From: Methanosarcinales archaeon
GTDB lineage: Archaea; Halobacteriota; Methanosarcinia; Methanosarcinales; Methanogasteraceae
NCBI GenBank assembly: GCA_030609345.1
Contig: JAUWCK010000027.1
Location: 1-9,506, forward strand
Length of the DNA: 9,506 nucleotides
Direction of reading: 5' to 3'
Under the pieces are notes generated by a model that searched no databases, was not told the DNA's origin, and saw only the letters and a program-made list of their open reading frames with translations. Positions 7,554 to 9,506 of the stretch are shown in pieces (positions within the stretch are counted from its first letter, which is position 1; each line of letters starts with the position of its first letter). A program made the translations under genes and the position numbers.

Positions 7554-7820
7554 TCTCTGCGCTGCTGCCGCTGCCACGTTTCTCGTAGTCTTCCACGAAT
7601 GCCGCACCCACTCCGGAAAACCCTTGTGCTCACGGAACCACTCCCGCATGAACCGGATGGTCTTTGGGTCTGCCGGATACCCGCTGCCGAAATCCCCGAC
7701 CTCCGATCACAGCGTCTTGACCGCGTGATCCCTCTGCACCTTTGCGATGATGGACGCTGCGGCAACGATCGGGTAGGTCGCATCTGCTTTGTGCCGTGCA
7801 GTGATCTTTACCGCGATGAT
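7545..7820 (-). pseudogene. rnhB: Ribonuclease HII remnant, C-terminal ~40% with internal TGA
   Basis: RNase HII removes ribonucleotides and RNA primers from RNA-DNA hybrids. Reading the minus strand from about 7820 gives KITARHKADATYPIVAAAS, then IIAKVQRDHAVKTL, a TGA (7707-7709), then SEVGDFGSGYPADPKTIRF, MREWFREHKGFPEWVRHSWK and TTRNVAAAAAQRTL, ending at TGA 7545-7547. This closely follows archaeal RNase HII, for example HKADAKYPVVSAASIIAK and GDIGSGYPSDPKTIKFL in Methanocaldococcus. The last acidic active-site position (Asp of the KAD motif) is present, but the DEAG motif and the whole N-terminal half are absent; a stop lies upstream in this frame and only about 115 bases separate the remnant from mfnF. 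It is therefore a truncated, nonfunctional copy, and an intact rnhB is expected elsewhere. The C-terminal end seems natural, so the loss is on the mfnF side. Confidence 0.88.
7702..7715. repeat. 14-bp direct repeat, copy B (contains internal rnhB TGA)
   Basis: Perfect second copy of TCCGATCACAGCGT. It supplies the premature TGA at 7707-7709 that interrupts the rnhB remnant between VKTL and SEVGDFGSGYP. Bases on either side differ from copy A. Confidence 0.9.
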
Positions 7821-7872
7821 CGCTGACGTGGTGCTGGGCGCAGTTGGCTATGTGCTCTACTCGACAGCTTTA

Positions 7873-7912
7873 TCGTCCTTCTCCGCGGGCTTTGCGTCCT
7901 CTGCGGTTAAAT
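7873..7912. repeat. Degenerate short repeat of the CGCAGAGGACGCA type
   Basis: On the minus strand the segment reads AATTTAACCGCAGAGGACGC followed by AAAGCCCGCGGAGAAGGACG, made of imperfect units of roughly 10-12 bases built on GCAGAGGACGC. From memory, similar arrays (translating as TAEDAEDAEE in one frame) occur as dispersed intergenic elements in many bacterial and archaeal genomes. Here it fills the gap between the mfnF stop and the truncated end of rnhB. Confidence 0.5.
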
Positions 7913-7935
7913 TCCCTGTTTGGTCCCGGAATATT

Positions 7936-8898
7936 TCAGAATTCAACCAGTCTCGCAACCGCATACGCTGGGAATACCTTCGACACGGCTTCGCCATACA
8001 TCCCTGATACGAAGGAGCACCGGGCACCGTCAAGCAGGTCTACCGCGTCCCTGATCAGGAACTCACCAAGCCCTGTACCGATGACGCGATTAAGCCCGTG
8101 CCGCTTCAGGGCATCATCGATCGCGTATGAGAGATCCTGCACCTGCTTCTCCTGCACCTGCTCTGCGATGGCGTGCACGCCAGAACCCCCTATCTCGTCA
8201 GGATCTGCACAGACGATGCGCGCAAGTCGTCTGATCGAATCCGTGACCGTTGTTCCTGCATGGTCCGGCGTTTCGCAGGTGTAATCTGCATCAGTAATCC
8301 TTCCGAGCACGAGATACGCATCTGCTGTTATCGCGAAGAGTTCTGACGATATCCTGCACCCGGCGCCGTCGAGGACGACACGATCGAGAAGTGCTGCAAG
8401 ATTTGTCCGAAGCACGCCCGAATACAGGAGTTCGCCGCGCTTTAACCGCTCAAAATCCGTGCCGCCAGCGCATGCAGCACCTCCCGCGATCGGGATTATG
8501 TCTGTTGTCGTGCTGCCGACGTCCACAAAGACGCAGTCGCAATCTCGTGCAAGAAGACCTGCCGATGCTGCCCAGTTTGCCGCGGCAAGACCTGGATCGT
8601 AGCCGCCAGTGAATTCACATTTATTGTTAAGATAATATATCTCACTCTCCGGAAATGCGCGCTCAACCGCATCGGAGATGAATACGATCCCCTCCCCCTT
8701 ACTCTCGAAGCAGTCCGCAAGTTCGCCTGTCATCACGACCCCGACCTTGTCTGGCATCAGCCGATCTGCAATACTGGATAAGAGGTCCGGGAGTGCTGCA
8801 TCCTTCCACATCGGGAGGTAATGTATCTCTGCGATGCTCCCATCTGCCGATGCAACCTTTGTGTTTGCGCCCCCGATATCGATACCGATTGTAGTCAT
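7936..8898 (-). CDS. mfnF: MfnF-like methanofuran biosynthesis enzyme (hydantoinase/oxoprolinase-type ASKHA family, COG1548)
   Basis: MfnF joins the phosphorylated aminomethylfuran to glutamyl-tyramine late in the synthesis of methanofuran, the C1 carrier of methanogenesis and its reverse. The 320-residue product shows an ASKHA fold. The first phosphate loop is IGIDIGGANTKVA (4-16), the second VFVDVGSTTTDIIP (123-136), followed by the family signature RGELLYSGVLRTNL (154-167). An adenosine-type motif IGTGLGEFLIRDA lies near the C-terminus. ATG 8898 is chosen because AAGGAG sits 6 bases upstream; a longer frame to 8946 would add 16 lysine-rich residues that are really the overlapping end of nob1. 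The start overlaps the nob1 stop as ATGA, so the two are co-translated. Members are also annotated as H4MPT-linked C1 transfer pathway proteins or as a predicted sugar kinase/regulator. The family is secure; the exact MfnF role follows from orthology. Confidence 0.88.
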   Translation of the reverse strand: MTTIGIDIGGANTKVASADGSIAEIHYLPMWKDAALPDLLSSIADRLMPDKVGVVMTGELADCFESKGEGIVFISDAVERAFPESEIYYLNNKCEFTGGYDPGLAAANWAASAGLLARDCDCVFVDVGSTTTDIIPIAGGAACAGGTDFERLKRGELLYSGVLRTNLAALLDRVVLDGAGCRISSELFAITADAYLVLGRITDADYTCETPDHAGTTVTDSIRRLARIVCADPDEIGGSGVHAIAEQVQEKQVQDLSYAIDDALKRHGLNRVIGTGLGEFLIRDAVDLLDGARCSFVSGMYGEAVSKVFPAYAVARLVEF

Positions 8899-9389
8899 CT
8901 TAAACTCCTTCTGCTCTTTTTGTATCCCTTTGTTTCGCTTCCGCATACCGGACAGATCCGCACATCGCTTTCGAACCGCCTGCCGCAGCCCTTACATCGT
9001 CTGCCCCATTCGAACGTCTCTTTGATCCCTTCCTGCAGGATCGGTTCTGTTTCGATCCCGAGACTCTCTGCTACGTTCTGGATCGCATAATCATCGGTGC
9101 AGAGGATGCCGCTGTGCTCAAGGGCTTTTGCCAGGATGCCGATATCGGTATCAGATAGCCGCTCGATATCGCCGGTTCTGCTTGCGTGAGACCTGACCTC
9201 TTGGGTGAGATGGGCGAGTGGCGGCTCGACCTCCACGCCAGACTCAAGCGCTGCCTCGAACGCGGCTTTTGATTTTACGTCCTTCAGTTCGGATAGGACT
9301 CCGGGCGTGGTGATGATCCGGTTCTGCACCAGGGAGGGAAGCGGCATTCCGAGGATGAAGACCGACGAATCTGCTACGTACACTAACAT
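8895..9389 (-). CDS. nob1: Archaeal Nob1-type rRNA maturation endonuclease (PIN domain plus zinc ribbon)
   Basis: Nob1 cuts the 3' end of pre-16S rRNA (D site) during small-subunit maturation. The 164-residue product has an N-terminal PIN domain with the acidic set D7 (YVADSSVFI), E34 (VLSELKD), D80/D82 (LSDTDIG) and D99/D100 (CTDDYA). A C-terminal zinc ribbon has paired cysteines C132/C135 and C146/C149 (CKGC, CPVC). This combination and length are typical of archaeal Nob1 and separate it from VapC toxins, which lack the ribbon. Two ATGs stand in tandem (9392 and 9389). The strong GGAGG is 5 bases from the second but only 2 from the first, so 9389 is chosen; the difference is one Met. It lies upstream of mfnF with an ATGA overlap and was probably followed by rnhB before that gene decayed. 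It looks intact. Confidence 0.93.
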   Translation of the reverse strand: MLVYVADSSVFILGMPLPSLVQNRIITTPGVLSELKDVKSKAAFEAALESGVEVEPPLAHLTQEVRSHASRTGDIERLSDTDIGILAKALEHSGILCTDDYAIQNVAESLGIETEPILQEGIKETFEWGRRCKGCGRRFESDVRICPVCGSETKGYKKSRRSLR

Positions 9390-9395
9390 CATCCC

Positions 9396-9402
9396 CTCCT
9401 TT
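9396..9402 (-). promoter_or_regulatory. Shine-Dalgarno sequence of nob1
   Basis: AAAGGAGGGG precedes the tandem ATGATG on the minus strand. Its match to the 16S rRNA tail is strong, and its spacing decides for the second ATG as the start. Confidence 0.7.
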
Positions 9403-9413
9403 CACAGCAACCG

Positions 9414-9421
9414 ATATATAC
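9414..9421 (-). promoter_or_regulatory. Possible TATA box upstream of nob1-mfnF
   Basis: GGTATATATCGG on the minus strand resembles an archaeal TATA box. It lies only about 28 bases before the start codon, which would give an almost leaderless mRNA and so would leave the strong Shine-Dalgarno sequence outside or at the very start of the transcript. That conflict lowers confidence; the true promoter may be further upstream. Confidence 0.3.
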
Positions 9422-9506
9422 CATGATGCCCATTCTGTTAATACCCCTTCTTCGAGGACTGGTGTGAATCGATGATCACCGGAGCATAAGAACGGGGCAC
9501 AGAACC

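Noticed and set aside
7533..7826. Plus-strand 97-codon frame over the rnhB remnant
   Set aside because: The minus strand has clear RNase HII similarity over the same bases; the plus frame is a shadow of it.
7912..7935. Short inverted repeat ATTCC...GGAAT after mfnF as terminator
   Set aside because: The stem is only about five pairs with an 11-12 base loop and no T-run follows on the minus strand.
7789..8007. Plus-strand frame with hydrophobic residues (AVIFTAMIADVVLGAVGY) resembling a membrane segment
   Set aside because: It is antisense to the rnhB remnant, the repeat and the end of mfnF; the hydrophobic look comes from the complement of charged or repeat sequence.
9450..9506. Possible C/D box RNA or tRNA around TCGATGATCACCGG
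   Set aside because: Only an imperfect C-box-like GATGATC is present, with no matching D box or terminal stem, and no cloverleaf can be folded.
1..9506. CRISPR array, transposase or phage integrase
   Set aside because: No regularly spaced repeats and no transposase or integrase motifs were seen on either strand.

Overview
The window looks archaeal. On the minus strand at the right end are a Nob1-type rRNA-processing endonuclease (PIN domain plus zinc ribbon) and an MfnF-type ASKHA enzyme of methanofuran biosynthesis. Together they point to a euryarchaeon that uses methanofuran, such as a methanogen, an anaerobic methane or alkane oxidiser, or an Archaeoglobus relative. TATA-like boxes ahead of some genes and the strings of ATGA overlaps fit this. 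I cannot name the species.

Left three-quarters (1-7360, plus strand): one long type I restriction-modification operon with extra cargo. The order is hsdM (3' part only, cut by the window edge), an unrecognised acidic 85-residue protein, an AlbA_2/Schlafen-like protein with a GHKL ATPase-like domain and a winged-helix tail, hsdS (two target-recognition domains), an AbrB-type antitoxin (vapB), a PIN-domain toxin (vapC), and hsdR. Four-base ATGA overlaps join AlbA_2 to hsdS, vapB to vapC, and vapC to hsdR, so the toxin-antitoxin pair is built into the restriction operon. The hsdR reading frame is broken by one in-frame TAG at 5672-5674. It falls between the two RecA-like lobes, where homologous proteins read straight through. 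It is either a nonsense mutation that disables restriction or a TAG read as an amino acid (pyrrolysine in some archaea). hsdM also ends in TAG.

Middle (7361-7935): no intact gene. On the minus strand it holds the C-terminal ~40% of ribonuclease HII (rnhB), with the 5' half missing and an internal TGA. A perfect 14-bp direct repeat carries both the internal and the terminal TGA in the same phase. Next to it lies a short degenerate repeat of the CGCAGAGGACGCA type.

Right end (7936-9506, minus strand): nob1 followed by mfnF, joined by an ATGA overlap, preceded by a strong Shine-Dalgarno sequence and a TATA-like element. The rnhB remnant sits where a third gene of this unit would be.

How the parts may work together: HsdM2S would methylate and HsdR2M2S would restrict invading DNA. 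The VapBC pair and the Schlafen-like protein are plausible second lines of defence (growth arrest or RNA/DNA cleavage) or addiction modules that keep the locus. That functional link is inferred from gene order and is not demonstrated here.
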